Shown: positions 9,541-19,507 of the stretch, one piece after another | Position numbering within the stretch: position 1 is the first letter of the stretch | Layout of the letters: each line of letters starts with the position of its first letter | Source: Chara braunii | Taxonomy: Eukaryota > Streptophyta > Charophyceae > Charales > Characeae | Assembly (NCBI GenBank): GCA_003427395.1 | Contig: BFEA01000357.1 | Location: forward strand, 802,539 to 834,372 | Reading direction: 5' to 3' | DNA: 31,834 nucleotides | Notes under the pieces: model-generated | What the model saw: the letters and a program-made list of their open reading frames with translations, nothing else | What the model was told of the DNA's origin: nothing | The model's database searches: none | Made by a program: the position numbers and the translations under genes

Positions 9541-10390
9541 CTAAAAAAGGTCTGAATATGTTGCGGCGATTGATTCTGTCTCTGGGGGTGTTTTAACGAC
9601 CTCCCCTTTCTCAGAGACAAAGACTAGATATATGGCCTCCTCGCGATTCTGCTTGTAGTAATAGAAAGAAGAGGCACACATGCATCCGTAGTTCTCCACT
9701 AGACTGCTAGCTTTATAATTCTGCAATCTAATGGTTCTACCGTTTGGCAACTTGTGTATTAACACCTTCCTATCCCAATCAAGTTGAGGTTGATCGACCT
9801 CGAGGTAGTACATGCCTAGTAGCATATCGAAGGGCAGTTCATCACTAACGAGGAATGAAATTTTGTGTCTCACTTCCCCTCCTCCATAAGAGAAGGAACA
9901 GACTACGTCCTTAACATAGTCTTTAACAATCATTTGGTGCTTGTTGGCCAGTGTAGAAGCTACAGTTTTGCTAAGCCATTGCACTTGGTCCCCTAAGCGT
10001 AGTCTATCCACACAAGCACGACTGATGAAGTTTTGTGTAGAGCCTATGTCTAGGAAGGCGCCAACTTTGCGGCCACCTACATCAACCTCTACCACAAAAT
10101 ATTCACCCTTTGGACCTCTACTGATCATCGCCCAAGAGTCTCTGGGGTCCTTCCCTGACCACTCGGTCTCTAACTCTTCTAGGGCCTCAGACACATCTCT
10201 TGAACAGAGTGTCGGTGAGTCTGAATGTGTCTGCAGGGCGATCCGTGGGTCACTAGCCCTGGCCAACGCCTGAAGTGGGGAAGGCAATGTTACCACTTCA
10301 GCGCGAGTAAGAGCGGTTAAAACTCCTACTGGCCCGAGGTGTTTCCCTGTGAAGTGTTCGCAGAAGCACCGCCAGGGTTCGAAGATAGTC
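9541..10390 (-). pseudogene. Element 1 aspartic protease and start of pol
   Basis: The frame opens upstream of 10296 without an ATG and overlaps the end of gag, in the -1 frame relative to gag, as expected for gag-pol expression by frameshift (inference; no slippery site was confirmed). The protease active site reads GAFLDIGSTQNFIS: the usual Asp-Thr-Gly is Asp-Ile-Gly, one C-to-T step (ACA to ATA). A later LPFDMLLGMYYLE block matches the second conserved part of retropepsins. It ends at the TAG 9541-9543 after YSDLF. Confidence 0.8.
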
Positions 10391-12294
10391 CCACCACCGT
10401 TGGAGAGGCTACCCTCGTTAGAACTTTCTTACCTCGGCACGTTCTGGACATGTGGTCATAGTTGCCACAGTTCATACACGTACCCCTAGCAACTCAGTCC
10501 CTCCACACCTCATACTCTAAACCAAGTTTCACCTAGGCGGGCGTTCCTTGGTTGCCCTGACCCGTAGACCGGCCTACCTTCTTCTTCCTGGTCCCCCTAG
10601 CCTTTTCTTTGATAGGCACCACGACTCCCCCATCCGAAGTCTCGTTGGCCCCATCATGCTCTGTCTCCTCCCCAAGGTCTAGGAAGTCGTCAATTTTTGT
10701 TGCCTGACCATCGTGGTCGGCGAACATTAGTTGCTCTTTCTTCTTCCAGTCCTGGGGGAGTCTCTTCTTCCTACCATCTCCCTGACTCTGATGCGCGAAT
10801 CCCACCTTTGCCTCTATATCTAAGGCCTTCTTGCTGAAAGAAGCAAAGTTGTGTTGTTCGACATAGGCCTCATCCACCAGCTTTGTCCTAAGCTCTGAAG
10901 GCAAACATCTTAGGTAATCCATGAGGAGTACCTGCTGGTCATAACGCACACCAGGTACCACGAGCAGACATTCTACGGTATCCGTGAGCTCACGAACATT
11001 CTTGTACCTTCTGGCACAAAGATTGTTGATCGCGTCTGTGGCTTTTTGAGCCCCTTGAGGGTCATGCCACCTATTATACGCGGACCGTACAAAGTCTTCC
11101 AATGTTTGGGCCTGGGCCCAGCCATAGAAGTTCTGACCGTAGCCCTCCTGCTGCACTAGGCCATTCAACCAACGGGCTGCTGACCCTTCTAAAAAGGAGG
11201 CAGCCACTACAACTTCTTGCTCCGGCCCGGTGAACTTGTGCCTCACATAGGTAGGCACCGTCCTCACCCAGGTATCCAAATCCTCATCCTTCTTCCTGTC
11301 GCCAGAGAAGGGCTTAGGACTCAGCAAGGGTATTTTGGGCATCCACTGCATAGGCTGCATCGGCCTAGGAGATTGCTGCAGTGGCTGCCTAGCCACCGAA
11401 ACAGGTTGCTGCACGCCAACCTTGGCTTGACTTGGCAATGGGACTGTAGTAACCACTGTCGTAGATGGTACGGCAAAAATTCTAAGAACCGGACCACTAA
11501 CTATTGGTTGACTACTCGAAGGAGGAATGTCAAACATAGGAGAGAAGGATGGCCCTACTAGCAACGGCGTCACTGAGGGGCCCGCAACCGAAGGGGGAGC
11601 TACATCATACTAGGGCTGCCTCATCATGGGACGAGGAGCCTGCAGTGCAGCCAAAATTTGCTTCTGGCCCGCCACCAGTTCAGCCTACACTTCCTGTTGA
11701 ACAACCTGCGTTTCAGCCACACAAAAGAGCGAGTTACGCAACGCTCGCATTGCAGGGTCAAGTGTTGACTCCTCTAATGCTTCTAATTTGCCTACTCCTG
11801 ACTCCTACTCCCTAGTCTAGTTTTTCTCAAAATAGCTCGCCGTCTCCTCTCCGCTGCCTCTCTCAACTGTCGCTGCAACTCATCCTGAAGTTCCTCTGCC
11901 TGGAGGATCTCCTAATCCTCTGGTGTGAGTGGCATCTGCTGGCTGACTTGTGAGCCAACAGATTGACTAACAAAACTCTGAGAGATACCTTGACTGACAC
12001 CTGACGAAGAGGCCTGGGACAAGGCCTGTGACACTGTAGAGGAGGTAGTCATCGCAACCTCAAACTGAACTCTAGCGTCCGTTATTCTTGTTGCTGCAAG
12101 TGTCCGTTCAACGTTGGTTGCCGTTGTCCTAGCCCTCTCTAATATCGTCCTTTCCCTGGCTTCCCTTCGCAACCTCCTTTCCTCCCCTGGCCTAACTCCA
12201 AGAAGGTAATCGGTTGACTGAGTGCAGTTCTACGGGTCACTCTAAGATGTTCCACTACTCGTTCTTCCTCCTCACTACCGCGTGCATCACTCAT
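10326..12294 (-). pseudogene. Element 1 gag
   Basis: The start is taken at ATG 12292-12294 (MSDARGSEEEERVVEHLR). A Gln/Ser-rich, coiled-coil-like N-terminal part (ERARTTATNVERT, ELQDELQRQLREAAERRRA) is followed by the retrotransposon gag core (PFSGDRKKDEDLDTWV, EGSAARWLNGL, LEDFVRSAYNRW). A CCHC zinc knuckle CMNCGNYDHMSRTC lies at 10437-10478, for RNA binding. The frame changes near 12205 and again near 11800. In-frame stops lie at 11912-11914, 11685-11687, 11610-11612, 10533-10535 and 10494-10496; most are explained by CAG-to-TAG or CGA-to-TGA. TAG at 10326-10328 may be the real end. Confidence 0.8.
10437..10478 (-). other. Element 1 gag CCHC zinc knuckle
   Basis: Spacing is Cys-X2-Cys-X4-His-X4-Cys, intact, in the gag frame and downstream of the TGA at 10494-10496. 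Confidence 0.9.
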
Positions 12295-13411
12295 GAGCTA
12301 CAGTGTGTGTGATCTAAACTAGAGTCCACACTGAACCCTACCTCAGCCTGACACACAACCGGGTATGATCGAACACCTAATTCCGGTCAACCTGGAGAGA
12401 AGTAGTCAAGTAGTAATCAACAATCAATGTCAGGTCCTACAGGTAAGTTTTAATTCTATTTTTAGATTACTCCTACACAGATTGCAATGCAGCAAGGAAA
12501 GAACTAACCTATCTGCAGTTGTCTGTCAATTGTTAACAAGTCCGTAACAATTAAATAATCAAAAATAAAAATAACCTACCTGTTGAGATGCATGCTGGAT
12601 GGCAGTTTTTCTAATTAATGTCACCGCGAACAGTTACCGGAATCCCCCCCCCCCTTGTATCCTTCTTGAGTTGTCACTTTGTGTCAACGCCCTGAGCATC
12701 TGGTTGAGCTGCGTGTCTGAAGGTGTGCAATCCGGCCCACCCTTGTGCCCCAGTCAACGTCGAACCTGCCAGCCCCTGCACTTTATTTATCTTTGCATGC
12801 AACGAGCCTTACACCCGGTTTGATCTGGCTGATCAGGAGGCATTTAAGGAGATCCCCCGTAATGCCTCAGGAACTATTTAACGTCACAGACAGGACGACA
12901 ATCACAGCCAGAATCAACACCGAGTCCCCGCCAGAAATATTTAAAGACGGTCTGGTAAGCGTCTGTTCAAAGGGCTCGCATGCCCTGCATGACCTCTAAT
13001 GCGCACCAGCAGAACCAAGGACTTGCGGCAAAGCATGCGTGTACTAGTCCCAACGGGTTGGCATGGTGACCGTGACCCGAGTGCTTCGTCCAGGGCCCTT
13101 CAGAGGCTTCGCCCGTCTCCCACCAGCTTGCTGCCCAGGAAGAATGTCGACTCCCAAGGTTGAGCGCTCGCNACACCTCACATTGAGAGGACTCTCAAGA
13201 CAAAACTCACTTCCTCACGGTAAGAAGTAATGAAGAGGGTAGATAAGGAAGAGAGCAACATACCTCATAATGCTGCCCCCAACCACAGGTTTCTCACTGG
13301 CAACCTGATGTGCATTTATGATGACCGGTCTTTGCCTCGGCACAACCAACAGCAGTATGCCGTTCCACTCCGACTTAAATGCCACATCAGCGAGCTCTCA
13401 TCATCCAGCGT
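12295..13411 (-). other. Element 1 leader between 5' LTR and gag
   Basis: About 1.1 kb without a recognisable gene. It contains an 11-C run (12654-12664, plus strand). On the minus strand there is a donor-like CAG/GTAGGT at 12580/12579 and an acceptor-like TCTCTCCAG at 12392, which would remove 188 bp of the leader. Whether it is spliced is unknown. Confidence 0.4.
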
Positions 13412-13429
13412 ACACCCCTAACGTCACCA
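13412..13429 (-). other. Possible element 1 primer-binding site
   Basis: Two bases inside the 5' LTR end the minus strand reads TGGTGACGTTAGGG. TGG matches the complement of a tRNA CCA end and the position is right. I could not match the rest to a specific tRNA. Confidence 0.3.
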
Positions 13430-13431
13430 CA

Positions 13432-14302
13432 TGCCAATATAACACCAATGAAGAATCGTAACACTGAAGCTACTACTTGGCGCCACCACCAACATGAGAG
13501 CTTGCTCTCGCCACCACCAACATGAGTATCCAGGCCCTATCTCCCTACATAGCGCTCGGCGCCCAGCCTACTCCCTACACAGCTACTACTAGCCTACAAA
13601 TTGACAATGCAACTGTCGTCAGCAGCCAACGAAGTACTTGAAGATGTCNCCCGTAGCAGACCACCGCCAATACCAGGTATGTGCTCTCACATCATCATCA
13701 TCATCATCCTTCTCTCTCTCCCTTGTCTGACACCCACGTCTTGCCTCTTCAAACCTGAAGACCACCCCTGCGCCTCACTGTACATCCAAGCCCTCAGCCA
13801 GCTATGGAGGCTGGGCTATGGCGCTGCCCTCAGCAGCGCCCTGCTTCCACATACGACCGCACGTGCGCAGCACCTTGCTCCAGCGCTAACAGCCAGCATG
13901 AAAGCATGAACTCCAGCAGCGCTGCCGCCAGCCAGCAAGTGCCCGAATGAGGCTCACCGTGGCGAACTCTTTCCTATATGGAAAGAGCCTCCTGCCTTCG
14001 CAGCCCTGGCTGGACGGGCCTGGGCCCAGAAGCTTCCGGTAGGCCCCAGGATGCTGCGCCTCAGGTGTAGCTACTGGGCCTCATTCGGTTGGGCCTCCCA
14101 ACTGTCTGTGTATGAGGCTGCGAATCTCGCCCAGCGCCTGTGCTTTCGGAAAAGCCTAGAAGGCCTGGGAAATTTCCACGCTGCTCGGCCTGTGTTTTCC
14201 TTCAACCAACTGGCGTGACGAAACTGCCTGGAACCCAAATACGAAATTGGCCTCTCGTGATTTGTTAGGCCCGCCTTCACTTAGGGCGGGCACAGATGCA
14301 AC
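13432..14302 (-). repeat. Element 1 5' LTR, outer end missing
   Basis: Similar to 5618-6563 from TGCCAATATAACACC onward, with scattered substitutions and indels, including a shorter ATC repeat and an extra GCCACCACCAACATGAG copy. The last ~40 bp of the LTR (which would end AATTGCTCACA) is absent. At 14302 the sequence passes straight into repeat block X, so the element lacks its outer terminus and target-site duplication on this side. Confidence 0.85.
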
Positions 14303-14573
14303 AGAAGCAATCCACATCAAACCAGATGAGGAAAATACACAGCAAAAGCACACAAATACCCAAAATAGAATTGAATTAAAAATCAATTCTAAATACCGTC
14401 AATCAGGCACACAAGTTTTCCCAAGAATCCCAACCATGTTATCAACACCCACGTACCAATTATTCACAAAGTTCCATCGAAGTATCCGGGAGTCTTCTTC
14501 TTCCTCCATCTTCCTCAAGCTCTGGCTATGGTGCTTGTAAGCACCCAACCTATCAACCTTGCCAATAGCCACA
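14303..14573. repeat. Dispersed repeat block X, copy 2
   Basis: Matches 4211-4493 in the same orientation. Here it abuts the truncated LTR, whereas copy 1 lies 1.1 kb outside the other LTR. Confidence 0.75.
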
Positions 14574-15092
14574 CACCGTCCTAAATCCAACACCCCTCTC
14601 TGCACCACTCGTGAAGCCCAGCTGCAGATGATGTGTTCACTCAGTAGGGGAGCACAGCTTCCAGGGTGAAGAAGAAGAACACCAACTCGATGAAGATGAA
14701 GACCTGCCACATTGAAGAAGATTTCTAAGAGCTGCTTCGTGGCAGCTGCCCAAACTCCAGCAGCGCACATATAGGAGGAAGCGCTCTTAAGTACTTGGGC
14801 GCCTAGCCCAGTGCTGCCATCAACAAAGCTGCTCGTCCCCAGGTATGGCCACCCACTCGTGGTCAATACGCCAGCAGTGTGTGAAGATGATGCTGCCGAG
14901 CTACTGAGAAATAGCGCTTCAGCTCCATTGCAACCTCACACACAGCTCGTGAAAAGACGAATGAGCAAAAAGGAACCCCGAGTGCCTTGCCAGCCTGCTA
15001 TTTCTAGACACGACCTCTACTTTGACCTAAAACAACCAGAACAATAAGACCTATGGGCCTACACAAAAGCAGCAGAAAAAGACGGAAGGAAA
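14574..15092. other. Non-coding stretch after repeat X
   Basis: No recognisable gene. A 155-codon minus-strand frame (14399-14866) overlaps repeat X and shows no family features. GAAGAAGAAGA and AGATGAAGA purine runs resemble those after copy 1 of block X, but without clear alignment. Confidence 0.35.
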
Positions 15093-15300
15093 TGACTTAG
15101 TGGTCTAAGGCTGCCCAGAAGAGAGAGCCGAGCAAGTGACAAGTACAGGGGTCGAGCCCCGCAGACCTCTAGACGACGAAAAACTACGAAGTAAACTACG
15201 TAGAAGGAAGTCCCAGTAAGAAACAGGTCAGGGGATCAAGCTCAGCAGCACCCAAAATATTACAAAATTAATCTACTTAGTCATACAGCCCGCTGGGAAT
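15085..15300 (+). repeat. tRNA-like sequence, candidate SINE head
   Basis: Pol III internal promoter boxes are visible: an A-box TGACTTAGTGG at 15093-15103 (one mismatch to TGGCNNAGTGG) and a B-box GGGTCGAGCCC at 15149-15159 (one mismatch to GGTTCGANYCC), 45 bp apart. The stretch around the A-box (AGTGGTCTAAGGC) reads like the D-arm of a Ser/Leu-type tRNA. No full cloverleaf forms, so a tRNA-derived SINE or tRNA pseudogene is likelier than a working tRNA. The 3' extent is uncertain; an AT-rich tail follows near 15255-15280. Confidence 0.4.
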
Positions 15301-15632
15301 CCGTAGTTTATTGCAATAATGTGTTCGCCAATGATATACTACTTCCCTACTCTCTGCGTACAGCCTACTTCCTCTTACTTTCTCTCCCGACTTTCCTCTC
15401 ACCACTGCCGCACCAGTTCACACGAGCCTAAGTCGAGGAAGCTACCTTCCAAGGCCCACGAGCCTGCCACTGCTCCTTTCCAAAGTGGCCTGCTGCTCTT
15501 GCCTCCGAACCAGACCCAAATGGAAATGCTCTTGCTGTGTAAACCAGCAAGAGCATGACTCTGCTTCGGGTGAACAGGCGGTTAAAAAAAATGAAAAAGT
15601 CATGACACATTTTCTCTTTTTCTGTTCTTGAG

Positions 15633-15754
15633 CTGTGGAAATCTTCGATAGAACGTTTGCAGGCATTGACTTCTCAAGTGACGTTCTTATTTTGCTTCTC
15701 GCCTTGAAAACCCTGCAAGTCTACTCTACATTCGAGTGTCAACTTTTTCCTCTG
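15633..15754 (+). CDS. Possible host exon, function unknown
   Basis: A pyrimidine-rich run ending TTCTTGAG (AG at 15631-15632) precedes a 122-bp open stretch that ends at a strong donor (CTCTG then GTAAGT, GT at 15755). The translation (EIFDRTFAGIDFSS, then a hydrophobic LILLLALKTLQVY) resembles no family I can name; the hydrophobic part could be a membrane segment. Element 2 begins 60 bp downstream and would lie inside the following intron. The call rests only on splice signals and open frame. Confidence 0.25.
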
Positions 15755-15946
15755 GTAAGTACTAAGAAGGGCCGCGTTGTGGGCTATATGGATATATTGC
15801 TGCATCAGAAGAACTGTTACATCTTCGACGCCACATGGGTCCTACCGGACCCGACTTAGGGCCAGAGGGACACAGTAGGGCCTAAAGGCCCGACCTTGGG
15901 GGTACTACAGGCCGTAAAGGCCTCATCTTGGACCAGATTCGACGGG

Positions 15947-16101
15947 CAGGCCCAAACGACATTACCGTTTGGGCCTGGCGGCGCTCTTGAGGCTGCCGCC
16001 CGCCGGTTGGGGCTGAACCGTCAATCTTGACGGTTCAGGGCACGGCCAGGCCTCGCAGCATAGAGGTCGGCCTCTGCCCCACCGGTACAAAAGGTACCGG
16101 T
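15947..16101 (+). promoter_or_regulatory. Series of perfect palindromes in the element 2 LTR
   Basis: Four inverted repeats follow closely: CAGGCCCAAACG/CGTTTGGGCCTG (15947-15958 with 15966-15977), GGCGGC/GCCGCC (15977-15982 with 15995-16000), CTGAACCGTCAA/TTGACGGTTCAG (16013-16024 with 16027-16038, 2-nt loop) and ACCGGTAC/GTACCGGT (16081-16088 with 16094-16101). In the 3' LTR two are slightly degraded, one by a change that leaves a G-T pair. Role unknown; U3 regulatory sites or an RNA structure are possible. Confidence 0.6.
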
Positions 16102-16359
16102 CCAGCCTCATTCCAGGATCGAACCACCGGCACTCTAACGGTGCGTTATGGTCTAGCGCCAGAGCGCTAGCGCTATACTTAGCGCAGGAGCACGAGGAGC
16201 AGCAGCGGCAGCGGTATCGCGGCAGCGGCAACAAGCAGAGCAGCAGCAGCAGCGACTGAGCAAGATCGGCGGCCATAGCCGCCTGAGGTATCGAGAGCCG
16301 GAGGTTCTCTCCTCCCTCCCATCGCCAGTCCCCTCTCTCTCTCTCTCTCCTCCTCGACT

Positions 16360-16413
16360 CTCTTCTTCTTCTTCTTCTTCTTCTTCTTCTTCTTCTTCTT
16401 CTTCTTCTTCTTC
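16360..16413. repeat. (CTT)n microsatellite
   Basis: An almost perfect CTT run within the LTR, preceded by a CT run. Confidence 0.9.
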
Positions 16414-16895
16414 AGATTGGAGACTTCATACTAGTTGGACAGAGATCAGTGTTGGACTTCGGTGGTGTGAGGCTGTGGTACTTACCGGATTCAAGACTTG
16501 GAGATTGTTGGGGTTGATAATCGGCAGCATCACAGTTCGGACACCGTTTACATTAGGACTCTGTATCTCCGACATTGGTGACCTATTGTCCTCGACATTT
16601 TGATCTTGTTTGATGACATTTTGGACTACCATATCGGTGACCTATCGGATTCTATCTCGGTGACCTTCGGCGCCGTCTACCTTCCCCACCTCCTTCGTCT
16701 CTCCTCCCACCTTTCATCTGTGCATGTGTGTACGGGATCTGGGCATCGTCTATGCTTGGCCCAGACCCCACCATCTCACGATTGTATGTGTGTGGAGTGA
16801 TATCTGTGTGAGTCAGTCTATGTGAGTCAGTCCGTTTATCAGACTTCCGCTGCATACATGCTCATCCTATATTGGTTGATCTTTGGTTCTGCCCC

Positions 16896-16921
16896 ATACT
16901 CGTGGATACTTTCACGAGTAT
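16896..16921 (+). other. Hairpin at the end of the element 2 5' LTR
   Basis: ATACTCGTG (16896-16904) pairs perfectly with CACGAGTAT (16913-16921) around an 8-nt loop, six bases before the proposed LTR end. It may act in transcript processing or minus-strand initiation (inference). Confidence 0.6.
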
Positions 16922-16927
16922 GTAACA

Positions 16928-18131
16928 AGAACCCAGAAGAAACATGTAAGCAAGATCCAGACATGGAAGGAGGCGAATTATATTTTTTCTATTGAGACGG
17001 AACTAAGAACTCAATCGAGAGGNACATTGGAAATGCGCCTGTATAAGGGGGAAATTTACAGAGTGCTGTGAGATTCCTTNCCAGAAAATTGTTTGNGAAG
17101 GGATAAGGTGGCACCGTGGCACAGATCAGAAAGAACAGGTGTTGCTGAGGACACAGAATCGTTTTACACCCAGATGCCACTAGACACGATTCTGGCTTAT
17201 CAGAAAGAACGAGTGCTCAATAGTCAAGAGCATTCAACTTCAAGGAATGTGTGTTCCAGGTGTAAGGGGAGTGGGCTNGCTTGAGTTGACAAGCTGCAGG
17301 CAGTGGGAATAAGNGCTCCAAGGGTAGAAGGATGTGAACGCACTGGAAAAGGTGAAACTGTAAAATAGATGCACTGGTGCAGTAATGGACAATNGGACAC
17401 CTATGGAACCATGATAGAAAGGACTGGATATCTGAACAGGAGTTGAGTACTCGGCTCAAGGGGTGTCACAGGAGAGACCTCAATTTACAGTACATAAGGG
17501 GCCTGGTCCCGCCAGAGTGGGAAGAGATGTTGAAACAGGGCGGGGACTGGAATAACGGAGAATGGGGGGTTAAAATTCAAGAAAGCGGACCCTCTAGAGC
17601 TTTTCAGTTTTCACACTGTCAACAAGGATCGACCACCCAGGCAATCTTCACATCCTTCCCAATCACGCACACAGCGAAGGGTATGCCATCGGTCGTGAAT
17701 ACTGATGTAGAAACCATAGTTATGGAAGTTTTCCTACTTAGGAAAGTGAGAGTGCTAGGGGATTGGCCTAAATCGATCTTCAGAATCGACACGGCCATTC
17801 GAGACCTAGAGTTCGACCCGGGGGAGTGGGCATGGAAACCAGACAAGGAGAAAAATGTTAAGAAGCGCACTTTTATACAGGAATACACGGTTAAGCTAGG
17901 GTACAAACTAATGCTAAAAACGAAAAACCCTGAACCCGTCATCAAAGCAAGATGGCTAAAGATAATAGGCCAGGAGGCGGATAAAATTACGAAGATTCCG
18001 TGGAAAACATACAAGATGATTCGACCAGTCAAAATCCGAAGCCTTCAGTGGTTAATCACGTACGCAACTTTACCAGTCAATCAGTGGTTACATATCAGGA
18101 GGAAAGAGTCTGTACCGGACAGTTCTGACCG
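16928..18131 (+). pseudogene. LINE-type polyprotein C-terminal fragment within element 2
   Basis: From about 17443 an open frame encodes residues unlike gag: IRGLVPPEWEEMLKQGGDWN, VLGDWPKSIFRIDTAIRDL, then the phrase VKIRSLQWLITYATLPVNQW ending in a lone DRC. The last phrase resembles the zinc-binding C-terminal region (zf-RVT type) of plant LINE reverse transcriptase proteins, where Trp and Leu-Pro-Val residues precede a Cys pair; here only one Cys remains. The part 16928-17440 is broken by stops and isolated n and is only weakly readable (AYQKERVLNSQEHS, CSRCKGSG). The frame runs on into gag without a stop or a poly(A) tract. The LINE assignment is from memory of the family and moderately sure. 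Confidence 0.5.
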
Positions 18132-19454
18132 TTGTAAGGCGGATCTGACACCGGCGGAGGAAGAAAGGAGCAACCTGGCTAACCTGATGTTGAATATTAT
18201 GCGAGCGGCCATGTGGACCAATACGATGTTAATGGTGCAAATACACGAGGGCAGACAACTGCGACAGATTCAGCAGAATGATTCTGCAGCCTTAACAGCT
18301 GCTGTTCGCGCTGCCGCCACACATCAGCAACAACAGCAACAACTGTTGAGCACCACCACCGCACGCGTCAACAACATCGAGGCTAAGGCCTCAGCAGCGC
18401 CAGGCTGCACGACAAACGCGACGAAGCATCTCAACGAGCGCATTGATCACGTCGTCACCATCATTGGCGAACTAGGTGATTTCACTAGTCCGGCCACGAT
18501 CAGCAGCATGGTGGCCGCCATCAAGACGGACATCACCAAATTGCAGACAAGACCGGACGCCGCTACAAGGAACTACAAGATGCCGCACTTCACCATCAGC
18601 AAGTTCGACGACTACAACAAGACGGACGCCTTGACATGGTGGCAAAGNTTNCTCACGGAAGCATCATGCCGCACTGTCCCNNNTGACGACATGATGAAGG
18701 CGCTCTACTTACANNTGATTGGAGGAGCACAGGCATGGATGAACCATCTGGCGGCTACCAAGAAATGCACCATCGCTGAACTCCACACGCACATCACGTG
18801 GAAGGAGTTCGAGCAACTGTGGTTCACTCGATTCATGGTCCGCAACGTCGTGAAGGCGGCCATGAACGAGGTGTACACCTGCTCTCAAGGGAATATGCCA
18901 AAGACTGGACAACCAAGTGGCAAAAGATAGTGACCACGCCAGGCTTCGATTTGAGTTTTACTAACCAACGATCCGAATTCTTCTCGCGATTGTGCGCAGG
19001 ACTGCGAACCGCACTCAGCAACGAGTACGATTACGCCTCATTCCAGGCCATCCTGGATCGTGCGAACTTGGTCATCCAAACGGATGACAAGGCCGCAAAC
19101 GAACGGCAGTCTCAGCCGCATTATGTGGCTAAGCCAGACTATCAACGACTGACACGTTCTGAAGAAACAGTCGATCTCCACGCTGCAGCAGCATCCTCAA
19201 GTGATGGAGGAATTGTAGTAGCGCTCCTGCCGAAGCCTCCCAAGAGAGTTCGGAAGAACAAGGCGACATAGGAGACGGCATCGACGGGAACTGGGCAGCA
19301 GCCATGGACGGCATACAAGATCACCAAGGAAATCTATGACCTTCGTCAACGGTACGGATATTGCCTTTGGTGCAATGGAGTCACTCATTTGACCGCACAA
19401 TGCCCCGAAAAGGGCAAGGCACGCGTACCCCGTCCAGCTAACTCGGGAAACTGA
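18132..19454 (+). pseudogene. Element 2 gag
   Basis: The gag product begins at ADLTPAEEERSNLANLML; the codon before it is AAG where an ATG start would be expected. Features in order: an Ala/Gln-rich coiled-coil-like part (AAATHQQQQQQLLS), the core MPHFTISKFDDYNKTDALTW, GGAQAWMNHLAA and WKEFEQLWFTRF, then WTTKWQKIVTTPGFDLSF. A frameshift near 18895-18905 moves the reading to the next frame. A CCHC knuckle CLWCNGVTHLTAQC lies at 19362-19403. TAG at 19269-19271 interrupts the frame (KNKAT-stop-ETAS, best explained by CAG). The end is TGA 19452-19454. Isolated n at 18648-18715 obscure a few residues. Confidence 0.8.
19362..19403 (+). other. Element 2 gag CCHC zinc knuckle
   Basis: Cys-X2-Cys-X4-His-X4-Cys with all four ligands present, downstream of the premature TAG. 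Confidence 0.9.
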
Positions 19455-19507
19455 GTTACGCAAGGAGAGGGGCGACATCTCTCCTCACTCCGCCGGACCC
19501 GGTTGCC

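Larger units (their letters stand above)
5618..14302 (-). mobile_element. Element 1: degraded Ty3/gypsy chromovirus-like LTR retrotransposon
   Basis: Read on the minus strand the order is 5' LTR (13432-14302, outer end missing), leader, gag (from 12294), protease, RT, RNase H, integrase, chromodomain-like tail, polypurine tract and 3' LTR (5618-6563). Integrase after RNase H and the chromodomain-like C-terminus place it in Ty3/gypsy, chromovirus branch (family knowledge). The reading sense is interrupted by about ten stops and several frameshifts, so it is dead. pol keeps one frame over nearly its whole length, with one stretch (about 8040-7637) displaced by two compensating indels. Confidence 0.9.
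15815..16927 (+). repeat. Element 2 5' LTR
   Basis: It starts TGTTAC, identical to the 3' LTR start at 31340, and is proposed to end GTAACA at 16927, the inverse of the start. The 3' LTR is truncated by the window, so the right boundary is inferred only from this terminal inverted repeat. It contains perfect palindromes (15947-15977, 16013-16038, 16081-16101, 16896-16921), a CAG/CGG-rich stretch near 16190-16260 and a CTT microsatellite. No convincing TGG primer-binding site follows the end, so priming is unclear. Confidence 0.7.

Noticed and set aside
12438-12465. Plus-strand intron GTAAGT...TTTTTAG
   Set aside because: Only about 23 nt long, too short to splice, and on the strand opposite to the element's genes.
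16120-16230. tRNA gene on the minus strand of the element 2 LTR (GGTTCGATCCTGG resembles a B-box)
   Set aside because: No full cloverleaf: T-stem pairing is poor and the anticodon loop length is wrong.
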